A DNA stretch of 55,528 bases from Limnohabitans sp. Rim8 (GTDB lineage: Bacteria > Pseudomonadota > Gammaproteobacteria > Burkholderiales > Burkholderiaceae_C): the NCBI RefSeq assembly GCF_945901735.1, contig NZ_CAMDLM010000028.1, positions 1 to 55,528 of the forward strand, in the 5' to 3' direction. The translations under genes were made by a program, and so were the position numbers. The notes under the pieces are model-generated. The model did no database searches. It was not told the DNA's origin and saw only the letters and a list, made by a program, of their open reading frames with translations. Positions 19,184-27,831 of this stretch are shown here, piece after piece (the first letter of the stretch is position 1; each line of letters opens with the position of its first letter).

Positions 19184-20113
19184 ATGGACGTCTTTCTGCA
19201 GCAGGTCATCAACGGCCTGGTCATGGGCAGCATGTACGCCCTGGTGGCCTTGGGCTACACCATGGTGTACGGCATCATCAACCTGATCAACTTTGCGCAC
19301 GGAGAAGTGCTGATGGTGGGCGCTTTGACGAGCTGGTCTGCCATCGGCATGATGCAAGGCGCCATGCCCGGTGCGCCGGGTTGGGTCATATTGATTTTGG
19401 CCACCTTGATCGCCTGTGTGGTGGCGGTGGTGCTCAACTTCACCATTGAAAAGATCGCTTACCGGCCGCTGCGCAACAGCCCCAAGTTGGCGCCCTTGAT
19501 CACGGCGATTGGCATGAGCATTTTGCTGCAGACCCTGGCCATGATCATCTGGAAGCCCAACTACAAGGCTTACCCCACATTGCTGTCGAGCACCCCTATC
19601 AACATGGGGGGTGTGGTGATCACGCCCACCCAAATCATGATTTTGGGCGTCACGGCCGTGTCTTTGGCCGTCTTGATGTGGCTGGTCAATTACACCCGCT
19701 TGGGCCGCGCCATGCGGGCCACATCCGAGAACCCGCGTGTGGCTGCCTTGATGGGCGTCAAGCCCGACATGGTGATTTCAGCCACCTTCGTGATCGGTGC
19801 CGTGCTCGCCGCCATTGCCGGTGTGATGTACGCCTCCAACTACGGCACGGCGCAACACGCGATGGGCTTCTTGCCTGGCCTCAAGGCCTTCACCGCTGCG
19901 GTGTTTGGCGGCATTGGCAACCTGGCAGGTGCCGTCATTGGCGGTATTTTGCTGGGCCTGATCGAAGCCATTGGCTCGGGCTACATCGGTTACCTGACGG
20001 GGGGTGTATTGGGCAGTCACTACACCGATATTTTTGCGTTCATTGTCTTGATCATCGTGTTGACCCTGCGCCCCTCGGGCCTCATGGGTGAACGTGTGGC
20101 CGACCGCGCTTGA
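19184..20113 (+). CDS. livH: Branched-chain amino acid ABC transporter permease LivH
   Basis: Inner-membrane permease subunit of a HAAT-family importer, 309 residues. The signature MVYGIINLINFAHGEVLMVG follows the first helix, and about eight hydrophobic segments are visible. The start MDVFLQQVINGLVMG has GGAG upstream. It is the first gene of livH-livM-livG-livF. The family handles leucine, isoleucine and valine or related compounds such as amides, so the substrate is not fixed by sequence. No LivJ/LivK receptor gene is in this window. Confidence 0.93.
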   Translation: MDVFLQQVINGLVMGSMYALVALGYTMVYGIINLINFAHGEVLMVGALTSWSAIGMMQGAMPGAPGWVILILATLIACVVAVVLNFTIEKIAYRPLRNSPKLAPLITAIGMSILLQTLAMIIWKPNYKAYPTLLSSTPINMGGVVITPTQIMILGVTAVSLAVLMWLVNYTRLGRAMRATSENPRVAALMGVKPDMVISATFVIGAVLAAIAGVMYASNYGTAQHAMGFLPGLKAFTAAVFGGIGNLAGAVIGGILLGLIEAIGSGYIGYLTGGVLGSHYTDIFAFIVLIIVLTLRPSGLMGERVADRA

Positions 20114-20124
20114 TGGGGGTGAGC

Positions 20125-21201
20125 ATGAAAAACAACAAGACACTTCAATACATCCTGATCGGTGCGGCGCTCATCGCCTTGCCCCTGATCCTGCAAATTT
20201 TCGGCAACGCCTGGGTGCGCATCGCCGACATGGCTTTGCTCTACATCCTGCTGGCAGTTGGGCTGAACATCGTGGTGGGCTACGCGGGTCTGCTGGACCT
20301 GGGTTATGTGGCTTTTTTCGCGGTGGGGGCCTACATGTACGGCCTGCTGTCGTCACCGCATCTGACCAACACCTTCGCATGGATTGCTGCCGCCTACCCC
20401 ACGGGCATGCACATGCCCATTTGGCTGATTTTGCCTGTGGCTGCGGCTTTGGCGGGATTGTTCGGCATGCTGCTGGGGGCGCCCACGCTCAAGTTGCGTG
20501 GCGACTATTTGGCCATCGTGACCTTGGGTTTTGGTGAAATCATCCGTGTGTTCATGAACAACCTGGACCACCCGGTGAACATCACCAACGGCCCCAAGGG
20601 CTTATCCCAGATCGATCCCATTTCGATCTTTGGTGTGAACCTGGGTCAAAAACTGATGATTGGCGACTTCGAAATCGCCTCGGTCTCGCTGTACTACTAC
20701 CTGTTCCTGAGTCTGGTGTTGATCACGGTTGTGATCTCGCACCGCCTGGAGGTCTCCCGCATCGGCCGCGCCTGGATGGCGATCCGTGAAGACGAAGTCG
20801 CCGCCAAGGCCATGGGGCTGAACACCCGCAACCTCAAGCTGCTGGCTTTTGGCATGGGTGCCACGTTTGGCGGCGTGTCGGGAGCCATGTTTGCAGGTTT
20901 TCAAGGCTTCATCTCGCCCGAGTCTTTCAGCCTGATGGAGTCGGTGATGATCGTGGCCATGGTGGTTTTGGGCGGCTTGGGCTATTTGCCCGGCGTGATT
21001 TTGGGCGCGATCTTGTTGTCGGCTTTGCCCGAGGTGTTGCGCTATGTGGCTGGCCCCTTGCAGGAGATGACCGGGGGGCGCCTCGACGCGGCCATCTTGC
21101 GTCAGTTGTTGGTGGCTCTGGCCATGATCGTGATCATGTTGATGCGGCCACGCGGGCTGTGGCCTTCGCCTGAGCATGGCAAATCGCTCACGACGAAATG
21201 A
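20125..21201 (+). CDS. livM: Branched-chain amino acid ABC transporter permease LivM
   Basis: Second permease of the importer, 358 residues. The N-terminal part contains LLAVGLNIVVGYAGLLDLGY, followed by PTLKLRGDYLAIVTLGFGE and the cytoplasmic loop SRIGRAWMAIREDEVAA, which contacts the ATPases. About ten hydrophobic segments. Start ATG 20125 is favoured by the GGGGTGAG ahead of it; an earlier ATG at 20113 overlaps the livH stop. The livG ribosome site lies across its stop codon. Confidence 0.94.
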   Translation: MKNNKTLQYILIGAALIALPLILQIFGNAWVRIADMALLYILLAVGLNIVVGYAGLLDLGYVAFFAVGAYMYGLLSSPHLTNTFAWIAAAYPTGMHMPIWLILPVAAALAGLFGMLLGAPTLKLRGDYLAIVTLGFGEIIRVFMNNLDHPVNITNGPKGLSQIDPISIFGVNLGQKLMIGDFEIASVSLYYYLFLSLVLITVVISHRLEVSRIGRAWMAIREDEVAAKAMGLNTRNLKLLAFGMGATFGGVSGAMFAGFQGFISPESFSLMESVMIVAMVVLGGLGYLPGVILGAILLSALPEVLRYVAGPLQEMTGGRLDAAILRQLLVALAMIVIMLMRPRGLWPSPEHGKSLTTK

Positions 21202-21212
21202 AGGAGCAGACC

Positions 21213-21998
21213 ATGAATCCAACCGCCAACCAAGACACGGTCCTCCATGTTTCGGGCATTTCCAAGCGCTTCGGTGGTCTGCAAGCCCTGTCTGACGTGG
21301 GCATCACCATCCAGCGCGGTCAGGTCTATGGCCTGATCGGCCCCAACGGCGCAGGCAAGACCACGTTTTTCAATGTGATCACGGGCCTCTACACGCCAGA
21401 CAGCGGCACTTTTGAGCTGGCAGGCAAGCCCTACCAACCTACGGCCGTGCACGAAGTGGCCAAGGCGGGCATTGCCCGCACGTTCCAGAACATCCGCTTG
21501 TTCGCCGAAATGACCGCCCTCGAAAACGTGATGGTGGGCCGCCATGTGCGCACCCATTCGGGTTTGCTGGGCGCGATTTTCCGCACGCCCGGCTTCAAGG
21601 CCGAAGAGGCTGCGATTGCAAAGCGTGCGCAAGAGTTGCTCGATTACGTGGGCATCGGCAAATACGCCGATTACAAAGCCCGCACGCTGTCCTATGGCGA
21701 CCAGCGCCGCCTGGAAATCGCCCGCGCCTTGGCCACTGACCCGCAACTGATTGCGCTGGACGAACCCGCTGCCGGCATGAACGCGACCGAGAAAATTCAG
21801 TTGCGCGAGTTGATCGATCAGATCCGCAAAGACAACCGCACCATCTTGCTGATCGAGCACGATGTGAAGCTGGTGATGGGTTTGTGTGACCGCGTCACGG
21901 TGCTGGACTACGGCAAGCAGATTGCCGAAGGCACGCCTGCCGATGTGCAGAAAAATGACAAAGTGATTGAGGCCTATCTGGGCACGGGAGGGCACTGA
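21213..21998 (+). CDS. livG: Branched-chain amino acid ABC transporter ATPase LivG
   Basis: ATPase subunit, 261 residues. Walker A is GPNGAGKTTFFNV, the signature region is LSYGDQRRLEIARALA, and Walker B is LIALDEPAAGMN. The ABC signature LSYGDQ, rather than LSGGQ, is normal for LivG. AAGGAG six bases before ATG 21213 fixes the start. An ATG at 21198 overlaps the livM stop but lacks a ribosome site. livF follows after one base. Confidence 0.95.
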   Translation: MNPTANQDTVLHVSGISKRFGGLQALSDVGITIQRGQVYGLIGPNGAGKTTFFNVITGLYTPDSGTFELAGKPYQPTAVHEVAKAGIARTFQNIRLFAEMTALENVMVGRHVRTHSGLLGAIFRTPGFKAEEAAIAKRAQELLDYVGIGKYADYKARTLSYGDQRRLEIARALATDPQLIALDEPAAGMNATEKIQLRELIDQIRKDNRTILLIEHDVKLVMGLCDRVTVLDYGKQIAEGTPADVQKNDKVIEAYLGTGGH

Positions 21999-21999
21999 G

Positions 22000-22716
22000 A
22001 TGGCCAATGTTCTGTTGAAAGTCAAAGACCTGCAAGTCGGCTACGGCGGCATTCAGGCCGTCAAAGGCGTGAGCCTGGAGGTGCGGGAAGGTGAACTCGT
22101 CTCGCTGATTGGATCCAACGGTGCGGGCAAAACCACCACCATGAAAGCCATCACCGGCACCTTGCCTTTGCAGGCGGGGGACATTGAGTACTTGGGCAAA
22201 AGCATCAAAGGCCAAGGTCCTTGGGATTTGGTCAAACAAGGCCTGGCCATGGTGCCCGAGGGTCGTGGCGTGTTCACCCGCATGTCCATCACCGAGAACC
22301 TGCAAATGGGCGCGTACATCCGCTCAGACACCGCAGGCATTGCCGACGACATCGAGAAGACTTTCAACATCTTCCCGCGCCTGCGCGAGCGCAAAGACCA
22401 GCTGGCGGGCACCATGTCCGGTGGCGAGCAGCAAATGCTGGCCATGGGCCGTGCCCTGATGAGCCGCCCCAAGGTCTTGCTGCTGGACGAACCTTCCATG
22501 GGTTTGTCACCCATCATGGTCGACAAGATCTTCGAGGTGGTGCGCGATGTGTACGCCCAGGGCGTCACGGTGCTGCTGGTGGAGCAAAACGCCAGCCGTG
22601 CGCTGGCGATTGCCAATCGCGGTTATGTGATGGACTCGGGCCTCATCACTATGACCGGCGTGGGCAAGGACATGCTGGCAGACCCTAAAGTGCGCGCTGC
22701 TTATTTGGGCGAGTGA
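22000..22716 (+). CDS. livF: Branched-chain amino acid ABC transporter ATPase LivF
   Basis: Second ATPase of the importer, 238 residues. Walker A GSNGAGKTTTMKA, signature MSGGEQQMLAMGRALM and Walker B VLLLDEPSMGLSP are all intact. The start MANVLLKVKDLQ has a GGGAGGG ribosome site inside the end of livG. Its stop codon abuts that of the convergent Bug-receptor gene (TGATCA at 22714-22719), so no room exists for a separate terminator. Confidence 0.95.
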   Translation: MANVLLKVKDLQVGYGGIQAVKGVSLEVREGELVSLIGSNGAGKTTTMKAITGTLPLQAGDIEYLGKSIKGQGPWDLVKQGLAMVPEGRGVFTRMSITENLQMGAYIRSDTAGIADDIEKTFNIFPRLRERKDQLAGTMSGGEQQMLAMGRALMSRPKVLLLDEPSMGLSPIMVDKIFEVVRDVYAQGVTVLLVEQNASRALAIANRGYVMDSGLITMTGVGKDMLADPKVRAAYLGE

Positions 22717-23682
22717 TCAGTCCACCCGAGCGCCGCTGGCCTTGACCACTCTTTCGTAACGGGTCAATTCTGTTTTCATGAACGCCCCAAACTGCTCAGG
22801 CGTGTTGCCCACGGGTTCGGCCATCAGTTGGGCAAAGCGTGTTTTGGTCTCAGGGGTTTGCAGCGCGGCCACAAAAGCCTTGTTCAGGCGGTCCACCACA
22901 TCGCGGGGCGTCGCCGCAGGCGCCACCAAACCCCACCAAGTGTCGATCGAAAAGTCTTTCAGGGTTTCGCTCATGCTCGGGATATCGGGCAGGGCGTTGC
23001 TGCGCTGAGTGGTGGTGACAGCCAAGGCTTTGAGGCGGCCAGCCTTGATGTTGGCCGCAGCCGTGGCCAGGTTGTCGAAGTTGAAGTCGACCTGCCCCGA
23101 CAACAAGGCCAGCTGCGCGGGGTTGCCGCCGTTGTAGGGAATGTGCACCGCAAAAATGCCTGCAGCGCGTTTGAACATTTCACCCGCCAAATGCCCCGCG
23201 CTGCCGTTGCCACCGGAGCCAAAGTTCAGCTTGGCGGGATTGGCCTTGGCGTAAGCCACCAAGTCGGCCAGGGCGTTGATCTTCAGGCGCTGTGCGGTTT
23301 CGGCGTTCATCACCAGCACATTGGGCACGCGCAGCATTTGCGTGATGGGCGCAAAGTCGCGGCTGGCGTCGTAAGGCATCTTGGCAAACAGCCAGGGGTT
23401 GATGGCGTGCGTGGCGACGGCCGCTATACCGATCGTCAGGCCATCTGGCGCGGCTTTGGCCACCAGGTCCGCACCCAGATTGCCGCCCGCGCCGGGGCGG
23501 TTTTCAATGATCACCGTGCCCAGACTGTCTTTCACGCGTTCTGCCAAGGCGCGCGCCGTGACGTCGATGGGGCCACCCGGTGCATAGGGCACGATGATGC
23601 GGATCGTTTTGCCCTGAGCCCAGGCCGGAGCCGACAGGGCGATTGAGGCGGCAGTGAATTGGCGACGGGTAATCAAGGTCAT
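22717..23682 (-). CDS. Bug-family (TctC-like) periplasmic solute-binding protein
   Basis: Periplasmic receptor of the Bordetella uptake gene family, 321 residues. A signal peptide with an Arg pair occupies residues about 5-23 (TRRQFTAASIALSAPAWA). The mature start TIRIIVPYAPGGPIDVTAR and the ENRPGAGGNLGADLVAK motif are hallmarks. Such receptors are greatly expanded in Comamonadaceae and Alcaligenaceae and bind carboxylates. Most are orphans without TctAB, as here. It lies 23 bases after the reductase gene on the same strand, so cotranscription is likely. Ligand unknown. Confidence 0.92.
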   Translation of the reverse strand: MTLITRRQFTAASIALSAPAWAQGKTIRIIVPYAPGGPIDVTARALAERVKDSLGTVIIENRPGAGGNLGADLVAKAAPDGLTIGIAAVATHAINPWLFAKMPYDASRDFAPITQMLRVPNVLVMNAETAQRLKINALADLVAYAKANPAKLNFGSGGNGSAGHLAGEMFKRAAGIFAVHIPYNGGNPAQLALLSGQVDFNFDNLATAAANIKAGRLKALAVTTTQRSNALPDIPSMSETLKDFSIDTWWGLVAPAATPRDVVDRLNKAFVAALQTPETKTRFAQLMAEPVGNTPEQFGAFMKTELTRYERVVKASGARVD

Positions 23683-23705
23683 GAGGGGCTCCAGGAAGAG
23701 GGGTT

Positions 23706-24746
23706 TCAGGCTTTGGCTTTGTCAGCCTCGGAGGTGAACGAGTCGGCGAAGAACGCTTCTTCAGGCAAACCGCCTTGCGCCGCATAGTCGCGCTTGGCCG
23801 AGTCCACCACGATGGGCGCGCCGCAGGCGTAGACCTGGTGGCCCGACAGATCGGGAAAGTCTTGCAGCACCGCCTGGTGCACAAAGCCGGTGCGGCCGCT
23901 CCACTGGTCTTGCGCTTCGGCATTCGAGATCACGGGCACATAGCGCAGCTGGGGCATCTCGGCCAGGCGGGCCTGCACCCAATCGGCCATGTACAGGTCG
24001 GCTGGACGGCGGCCGCCCCAATAAAGCGTGGCCGGGCGGGTGATGCCGCGGTGTTGCATGTGCTCGATCAGCGCCTTGATGGGCGCAAAGCCCGTGCCCG
24101 AGGCCAGCAGCACGATGGGTTTGTCGCTGTCCTCGCGCAGGTAAAAACTGCCGTATGGGCCTTCGGCCCGCAGGATGTCTTTTTCCTTCATGGTGCTGAA
24201 CACCGGGTCGGTGAACTTGCCGCCGGGCATGTGGCGGATGTGCAGTTCCACCGTGGGCGGTGCCACCTCCAGGGTGTGCGGGGCGTTCGCCATGCTGTAG
24301 CTGCGGCGTGAACCGTCGCGTAGCAAAAACTCGATGTACTGACCGGCGTGGAACTTCATCACATCGTTGGCAGGCAGTTGCAGTTTCAGCACAATCACAT
24401 CGTGTGATTTTTTCTCCAGGCTGACCACCCGCACAGGCATCTTTTTCACAGGCAATCCGCCTTCAGCGGTGACTTGTTTGGACTCGAGCACCACATCGCT
24501 TTGGGCCGTGGCGCAGCAGGTCAGCACCAAACCTTGGGCTTCCTCTTCGTCGCTCAGGGCTTTGGACTGGTGCGGCCCGTGCACCACCGTGCCCGAAACT
24601 TTTTTGCACTTGCATGAACCGCAAGCGCCGTCCTTGCAGCCATAAGGCAGGCCGATGCCCTGGCGGATGCCTGCGGCAAGCAGGGTTTCGTTGGCATCGG
24701 CGGTGAAGCTGCGGCCACTGGGCTGCACGGAAATCTGAAAGCTCAT
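23706..24746 (-). CDS. Ferredoxin-NAD(P)H reductase with N-terminal 2Fe-2S domain (CDP-6-deoxy-glucoseen reductase-like)
   Basis: Electron-transfer protein of 346 residues. It has an N-terminal plant-type ferredoxin domain and a C-terminal FAD/NAD(P) reductase. Cluster ligands are in YGCKDGACGSCKCKK, with the fourth Cys in LTCCATA. FAD binding is by RSYSMANAP and nucleotide binding by VLLASGTGFAPIKALIEH. The architecture matches AscD/XylA-type and oxygenase reductases, often auto-named CDP-6-deoxy-delta-3,4-glucoseen reductase in Burkholderiales. No dehydratase or oxygenase partner is adjacent, so its electron acceptor is unknown. The start MSFQISVQPSG is chosen on domain completeness. Confidence 0.88.
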   Translation of the reverse strand: MSFQISVQPSGRSFTADANETLLAAGIRQGIGLPYGCKDGACGSCKCKKVSGTVVHGPHQSKALSDEEEAQGLVLTCCATAQSDVVLESKQVTAEGGLPVKKMPVRVVSLEKKSHDVIVLKLQLPANDVMKFHAGQYIEFLLRDGSRRSYSMANAPHTLEVAPPTVELHIRHMPGGKFTDPVFSTMKEKDILRAEGPYGSFYLREDSDKPIVLLASGTGFAPIKALIEHMQHRGITRPATLYWGGRRPADLYMADWVQARLAEMPQLRYVPVISNAEAQDQWSGRTGFVHQAVLQDFPDLSGHQVYACGAPIVVDSAKRDYAAQGGLPEEAFFADSFTSEADKAKA

Positions 24747-24793
24747 CTTTTGGGTATCCTTGAGGGGTTGCAATTGACCCGGAACCCCTGATT

Positions 24794-25744
24794 TTGCCTT
24801 CAAACCAAACCCCCCTGGGCGCATTGCCCGCACGCTTTCGCCGTCAGCGTGTTCTGATCGTGGGCTGTGGCGATGTGGGGCTGCGCACGGCGGGCCAGCT
24901 GGGGGCACCGCAAAGCCAACGTGTGCGCCTGATGGCGTTGACTTCTTCGCCTGATCGCGTGCGTTTGCTGCGCGCTTGCGGCATCACGCCTTTACAAGGC
25001 AACCTGGACGATCCCGCGAGCATTCAACGTTTGGCGGGCATCGCCCACCGCGTGATTCACCTGGCTCCACCGCCGACCGATCGTGCGGGCGCGTCCGAGC
25101 GTGATCCGCGCAGCTTGGTGCTGGTGCGCGCTTTGCGTTTGCGCACGCCCCCGTTGGCGCTGGTGTACGGTTCAACCACGGGTGTGTACGGTGACTGCGG
25201 CGGGCAGCGTGTGGATGAAACTCGGACTGTGAATCCCCACACGCCACGCGCCCAGCGCCGTGTGGATGCAGAAAACCTGATGCGGTTTTTGGGGCGCAGC
25301 GGTGTGCGGGTGAGCGTGTTGCGCATTCCCGGTATCTACGCGGCCGATCGAGAAGGCGGAACGCCCCGTGAGCGCTTGCTCAAGGGCACACCGGTGTTGG
25401 CGGCCAAAGACGATGTGTTCACCAACCACATCCACGCCAACGACCTGGCACGCGCTTGTGTGGCAGCGCTGTGGCGCGGCAAACCCCAGCGTGTGGTCAA
25501 CGTCACGGACGACACCGATCTGAAAATGGGCGACTATTTTGATTTGGCCGCCGGCTTGTTCGGTCTGCCCAAACCGCCCCGCCTGCCGCGCGACCAAGCC
25601 AGCTCAACCCTGCCCTTGATGCTGCTGAGTTTCATGAGCGAGTCCCGGCGGTTGGACAACACGCGCATGAAGCAGGAGCTGCGGCTCAAACTGCAATACC
25701 CGCATGTGCGCGATGGCCTGAGCCCGCAAGGCCAGCTGATCTGA
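24794..25744 (+). CDS. NAD(P)-dependent epimerase/reductase of the extended SDR type
   Basis: A 316-residue Rossmann protein. It has VLIVGCGDVGLRTAGQLG for nucleotide binding, then PLQGNLDDPASIQRLAG. LALVYGSTTGVYGDCGG follows, and VLRIPGIYAADR near residue 180. This resembles the YeeZ-like group of NAD-dependent epimerase/dehydratase proteins. The expected Tyr-x3-Lys catalytic pair is not evident, so catalysis is uncertain. The apparent start is TTG 24794, with no ATG before the Rossmann motif, so the start is insecure. It is followed after 20 bases by hslR. Confidence 0.75.
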   Translation: MPSNQTPLGALPARFRRQRVLIVGCGDVGLRTAGQLGAPQSQRVRLMALTSSPDRVRLLRACGITPLQGNLDDPASIQRLAGIAHRVIHLAPPPTDRAGASERDPRSLVLVRALRLRTPPLALVYGSTTGVYGDCGGQRVDETRTVNPHTPRAQRRVDAENLMRFLGRSGVRVSVLRIPGIYAADREGGTPRERLLKGTPVLAAKDDVFTNHIHANDLARACVAALWRGKPQRVVNVTDDTDLKMGDYFDLAAGLFGLPKPPRLPRDQASSTLPLMLLSFMSESRRLDNTRMKQELRLKLQYPHVRDGLSPQGQLI

Positions 25745-25764
25745 TATTTTGTGGACCCTCTGCG

Positions 25765-26166
25765 ATGAATTCCTTGCGCATTGACAAATGGCTGTGGGCC
25801 GCACGTTTTTTCAAGACCCGCAGCATCGCCAGCGAAGAAATCGGCAAGAACCGCGTGCAGGTCAATGGGCAGGACGCCAAGGCCTCGCGCGAAGTCAAAG
25901 CCGGCGACACAGTGCGCCTGCGCCAAGGCGCGCTGGAGCGCACGGTGCGGGTCCTGGGCGTGAGCGGTACGCGTGGCCCGGCACCTGTGGCCCAATTGCT
26001 GTACGAAGAAACGCCAGAAAGTACCGAGGCCCGCCAAAAAGCCACCGAGCAACACCGCTTGTCCCGCGAGCCAGCGCTGAGCATTGAGCAAGGCCGCCCC
26101 ACCAAACGCGACCGTAGGCAGATTGAGCGCAACTGGAACGACCGGTGGAGTGCGGGGATCGATTGA
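25765..26166 (+). CDS. hslR: Ribosome-associated heat shock protein Hsp15 (S4 domain)
   Basis: A small RNA-binding protein of 133 residues. The N-terminal S4 domain MNSLRIDKWLWAARFFKTRS continues to KNRVQVNGQDAK and VKAGDTVRLRQG. A charged C-terminal tail (TKRDRRQIERNWNDRW) matches Hsp15, which binds stalled 50S subunits carrying peptidyl-tRNA. Closely follows the SDR gene, and a strong hairpin follows shared with tRNA-Leu. Confidence 0.92.
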   Translation: MNSLRIDKWLWAARFFKTRSIASEEIGKNRVQVNGQDAKASREVKAGDTVRLRQGALERTVRVLGVSGTRGPAPVAQLLYEETPESTEARQKATEQHRLSREPALSIEQGRPTKRDRRQIERNWNDRWSAGID

Positions 26167-26198
26167 TGGGACGGCAAGCGTGTGAAGCGCCAAAGAAA

Positions 26199-26229
26199 AA
26201 AGCCGCAAGTTCGTTGAACTTGCGGCTTT
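26199..26229. terminator. Bidirectional terminator between hslR and tRNA-Leu
   Basis: AGCCGCAAGTTC (26201-26212) pairs perfectly with GAACTTGCGGCT (26216-26227) around a 3-base loop. A-rich bases precede it and TTT follows. On the minus strand the stem is followed by TTTTTTC, giving a strong intrinsic terminator for the tRNA gene that also serves hslR. Confidence 0.85.
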
Positions 26230-26233
26230 GGTC

Positions 26234-26318
26234 TGGTGCCCGGGGCCGGACTCGAACCGGCACGCCTTGCGGCGGGGGATTTTGAGTCCCCTGAGTCTAC
26301 CAATTTCACCACCCGGGC
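26234..26318 (-). tRNA. tRNA-Leu (anticodon CAA)
   Basis: An 85-base type II tRNA on the minus strand with encoded CCA end (TGG at 26234-26236). The acceptor stem GCCCGGG/CCCGGGC is perfect. The anticodon loop CTCAAAA gives anticodon CAA, reading UUG. A variable arm and the T-arm GGTTCGAGTC are present. It diverges from cysM by 38 bases and is followed by a strong terminator. Confidence 0.96.
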
Positions 26319-26356
26319 GGTATTTGTGAAGCCGTGAATTATGGCACATTAATGGG

Positions 26357-27259
26357 ATGATTTATCCAACCATTGAAGATGCGATCGGCAAAACACCTTT
26401 GGTGGCTTTGCAACGCCTGGGGGCAGCCGATTGCGCTGCGCGTGGCAATGTGATTTTGGGCAAGCTCGAGGGCAACAACCCGGCGGGCTCGGTCAAGGAC
26501 CGACCGGCTTTGTCCATGATCCGCCGGGCCGAAGAGCGCGGCGAGATCAAGCCGGGTGACACCCTGATTGAGGCGACGTCGGGCAACACCGGCATCGCCC
26601 TGGCCATGGCCGCAGCCATCAAGGGCTACCGCATGGTCTTGATAATGCCAGAGGACTTGTCCATCGAGCGGGCCCAGACCATGAAGGCCTTTGGTGCTGA
26701 GCTGATCCTCACGCCCAAAAGCGGGGGCATGGAATACGCCCGCGACCTGGCCGACAACATGGCAGCGCAAGGCAAGGGCCGCATCCTGGACCAGTTTGCC
26801 AACGCCGACAACCCGCGCATCCACTACGAAACCACGGGTCCCGAGATTTGGGAGCAGACGGGCGGCAAAGTGACCCATTTCGTGAGTGCCATGGGCACCA
26901 CCGGCACCATCACGGGCGTGTCGCGTTTTCTGAAAGAAAAGAACCCGGCGATCCGCATCGTGGGCGCGCAGCCCAGCGAGGGCTCGCGCATTCCGGGCAT
27001 CCGCAAGTGGCCGCAAGAGTACTTGCCCAAAATTTACGATCCCAGCCATGTGGATGAGCTGGTTTATGTCAGTCAAAACGATGCCGAAGAGACCTGCCGC
27101 CAGATGGCGCGGACCGAAGGCATTTTTGCGGGCATCTCCGCTGCAGGTGCTTGCTGGGTGGCCCAGCAGGTGGCCAAGACGGCGCAGAACGCCACCATTG
27201 TGTTCATCGTGTGCGACCGCGGTGACCGTTATTTGTCTACGGGCGTTTTCCCCGCCTGA
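26357..27259 (+). CDS. cysM: Cysteine synthase B
   Basis: PLP enzyme condensing O-acetylserine with sulfide or thiosulfate, 300 residues. The PLP lysine is K47 in NPAGSVKDRPA. The phosphate and substrate loop is EATSGNTGIALA. MPEDLSIERAQTMKAFGAEL and the glycine-rich SAMGTTGTITGVSRFL follow. Proline and sequence context after SVKDR and the short length point to CysM rather than CysK. It heads a three-gene unit with a Nudix gene 14 bases downstream and a TusA-like gene. Confidence 0.94.
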   Translation: MIYPTIEDAIGKTPLVALQRLGAADCAARGNVILGKLEGNNPAGSVKDRPALSMIRRAEERGEIKPGDTLIEATSGNTGIALAMAAAIKGYRMVLIMPEDLSIERAQTMKAFGAELILTPKSGGMEYARDLADNMAAQGKGRILDQFANADNPRIHYETTGPEIWEQTGGKVTHFVSAMGTTGTITGVSRFLKEKNPAIRIVGAQPSEGSRIPGIRKWPQEYLPKIYDPSHVDELVYVSQNDAEETCRQMARTEGIFAGISAAGACWVAQQVAKTAQNATIVFIVCDRGDRYLSTGVFPA

Positions 27260-27273
27260 TTTGAGGATGCCCC

Positions 27274-27831
27274 ATGGCTGAATACCGTTTTTGTCCGATG
27301 TGTGCCAGTCCTTTGGCCTGGCTCTCTCAAATGGAAGACGGAGGCGAAACGATGCGCCTGCGTTGCACCGCCTGCGACTTCACCCACTGGAACAACCCCA
27401 CGCCCGTTTTGGCGGGCATTGTGCAGGTGGGTGACCAGATTTTGCTGGCCCGCAATGCGGCCTGGCCGGGCCGGCGCTTTGCGCTGATCACCGGCTTCAT
27501 GGAGGCGGGCGAAACCCCCGAAGAAGGCATCTCGCGCGAGATCGCCGAAGAAACCAACCTGAAGGTGACGGCCCTCAAGCTGATCGGTGCGTACGATTTT
27601 CAGCGGATGAACCAGGTGATCATTGCTTACCATGCGGTGGCCGAGGGCGAGGTGCGTTTGTCGCCCGAGTTGGTCGAGTACAAGATGTTTGATTTTCAGG
27701 ATTTGATTTGCTGGCCCGCGGGCACCGGTTACGCATTGGGCGATTGGCTGCGAACCATCGGCATTGAGCCGAAATTCATGACTTGGGAAGAGCGTGCTGC
27801 ACAAAGCCAGGAAGTGAATCAGGGCACATGA
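27274..27831 (+). CDS. Nudix hydrolase with N-terminal zinc ribbon
   Basis: A 185-residue Nudix protein. C7, C10, C31 and C34 (CPMC...CTAC) form a zinc ribbon like that of NADH pyrophosphatases. The Nudix box occupies residues 74-96 (GFMEAGETPEEG, then SREIAEETNL) with all metal-binding Glu residues. Substrate unknown; it is too short to be full NudC. The gene sits in the cysM unit, and its stop overlaps the tusA-like start by four bases (ATGA), so the two are coupled. Confidence 0.9.
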   Translation: MAEYRFCPMCASPLAWLSQMEDGGETMRLRCTACDFTHWNNPTPVLAGIVQVGDQILLARNAAWPGRRFALITGFMEAGETPEEGISREIAEETNLKVTALKLIGAYDFQRMNQVIIAYHAVAEGEVRLSPELVEYKMFDFQDLICWPAGTGYALGDWLRTIGIEPKFMTWEERAAQSQEVNQGT

